DNA of 7,221 nt from Bacteroidales bacterium (GTDB taxonomy: Bacteria; Bacteroidota; Bacteroidia; Bacteroidales; UBA10428), in contig JAFGQQ010000356.1 in assembly GCA_016935595.1 (NCBI GenBank), forward strand, positions 1-7,221, written 5' to 3'. Positions 6,939 to 7,221 of this stretch are shown in pieces. The notes beneath the pieces are model-generated. The model had not been told where the DNA came from, searched no databases, and worked only from the letters and a program-made list of their open reading frames with translations. The number at the start of each line of letters is the position of its first letter. Position 1 is the stretch's first letter. The position numbers were made by a program, and so were the translations under genes.

Positions 6939-7221
6939 TTACTTTTCGAAAATTAGTGTTTTGGTTTGCTTAATTACCTGGTTTTTATTTGAAGCTTCGA
7001 GTGATAACAAATATACTCCTGGAGGTACAATTGATCCGTTATCCATCGTAGCATCCCAGCTTTGTTTATACTCGCCGGCAGGTTGTTGCATGGTCACAAG
7101 GGTTTTTATTTTTTTACCGTTCATATCGTATACGGATAAATTAACATTGGAAGGAACTAAAAGATTATAACCAATGCTGGTTTCTGTTGAAAAAGGATTA
7201 GGATAATTTTGGTTCAACCGG
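6939..7221 (-). CDS. C-terminal T9SS type A sorting domain of a secreted protein (partial, N-terminus beyond the window)
   Basis: The frame is open at the right edge and ends with TAA at 6941-6939, leaving 93 residues. It reads as a canonical type IX secretion C-terminal domain: 'RLNQNYPNPFSTETSIGYNL', 'VNLSVYDMNGKKIKTLV', 'AGEYKQSWDATMDNG', 'VPPGVYLLSLEA' and 'QTKTLIFEK'. Known: this domain takes the protein through the T9SS outer-membrane translocon, after which it is usually cleaved and the cargo released or anchored. A TTG at 7217-7215 could be read as a start, but the matching residues continue upstream of it (Arg-Leu before NQNYP) and a sorting domain without cargo makes no sense, so the gene surely extends right. 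The cargo's identity cannot be told from this piece. Confidence 0.93.
   Translation of the reverse strand, partial: RLNQNYPNPFSTETSIGYNLLVPSNVNLSVYDMNGKKIKTLVTMQQPAGEYKQSWDATMDNGSIVPPGVYLLSLEASNKNQVIKQTKTLIFEK

Noticed and set aside
6961..7170. Plus-strand open frame of 69 codons
   Set aside because: It is antisense to the canonical T9SS sorting domain, which accounts for the base pattern.
7215..7217. TTG as the start of a small 92-aa protein
   Set aside because: The matching sorting-domain sequence continues to the window edge (Arg-Leu before NQNYP) and such domains are always C-terminal parts of larger proteins.

Overview
The window looks like a chromosomal piece of a low-GC Bacteroidota (Bacteroidales/Marinilabiliales-like) genome. 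Three things support this: a C-terminal type IX secretion (T9SS) sorting domain of the 'QNYPNPF' kind at the right edge, a TonB-dependent receptor with the STN + carboxypeptidase-regulatory + plug + barrel layout typical of the phylum, and a perfect Bacteroidota -7 promoter element (TAnnTTTG). All supported genes lie on the minus strand, so the window reads from right to left.

Layout in transcription order: (1) 7221-6939, the C-terminal end of a large secreted T9SS cargo protein whose body lies outside the window. (2) 6855-6166, a probable lipoprotein made of two carboxypeptidase-regulatory-like beta-sandwich domains, with a small terminator-like hairpin overlapping its stop codon. (3) A 258-bp AT-rich spacer (6165-5908) holding that hairpin, a small GC-rich inverted repeat and a Bacteroidota promoter at 5990-5983. 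(4) A tightly packed four-gene unit: a 257-aa exported protein of unrecognised family (5907-5134), a 928-aa TonB-dependent receptor (5127-2341), a 575-aa exported protein combining an MG2-like N-terminus with a plug-like C-terminal segment (2336-609), and the start of a DUF4249-type lipoprotein (581 to beyond position 1). Intergenic gaps in the unit are 6, 4 and 27 bp, so one transcript is likely.

Together the four genes look like an outer-membrane uptake or surface-assembly locus, comparable in logic to a SusC/SusD pair: the TonB-dependent receptor is the barrel, the DUF4249 lipoprotein is a likely surface partner, and the MG2/plug-like and 257-aa proteins are accessory envelope components. 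The substrate cannot be read from the sequence; no glycoside hydrolase, peptidase, metal-uptake enzyme or sigma/anti-sigma pair is present. The most notable signal is that the MG2-like protein carries a segment that mirrors, motif by motif, the plug domain of the receptor encoded immediately upstream of it. No tRNA, rRNA, CRISPR array, insertion sequence or plus-strand gene was found.
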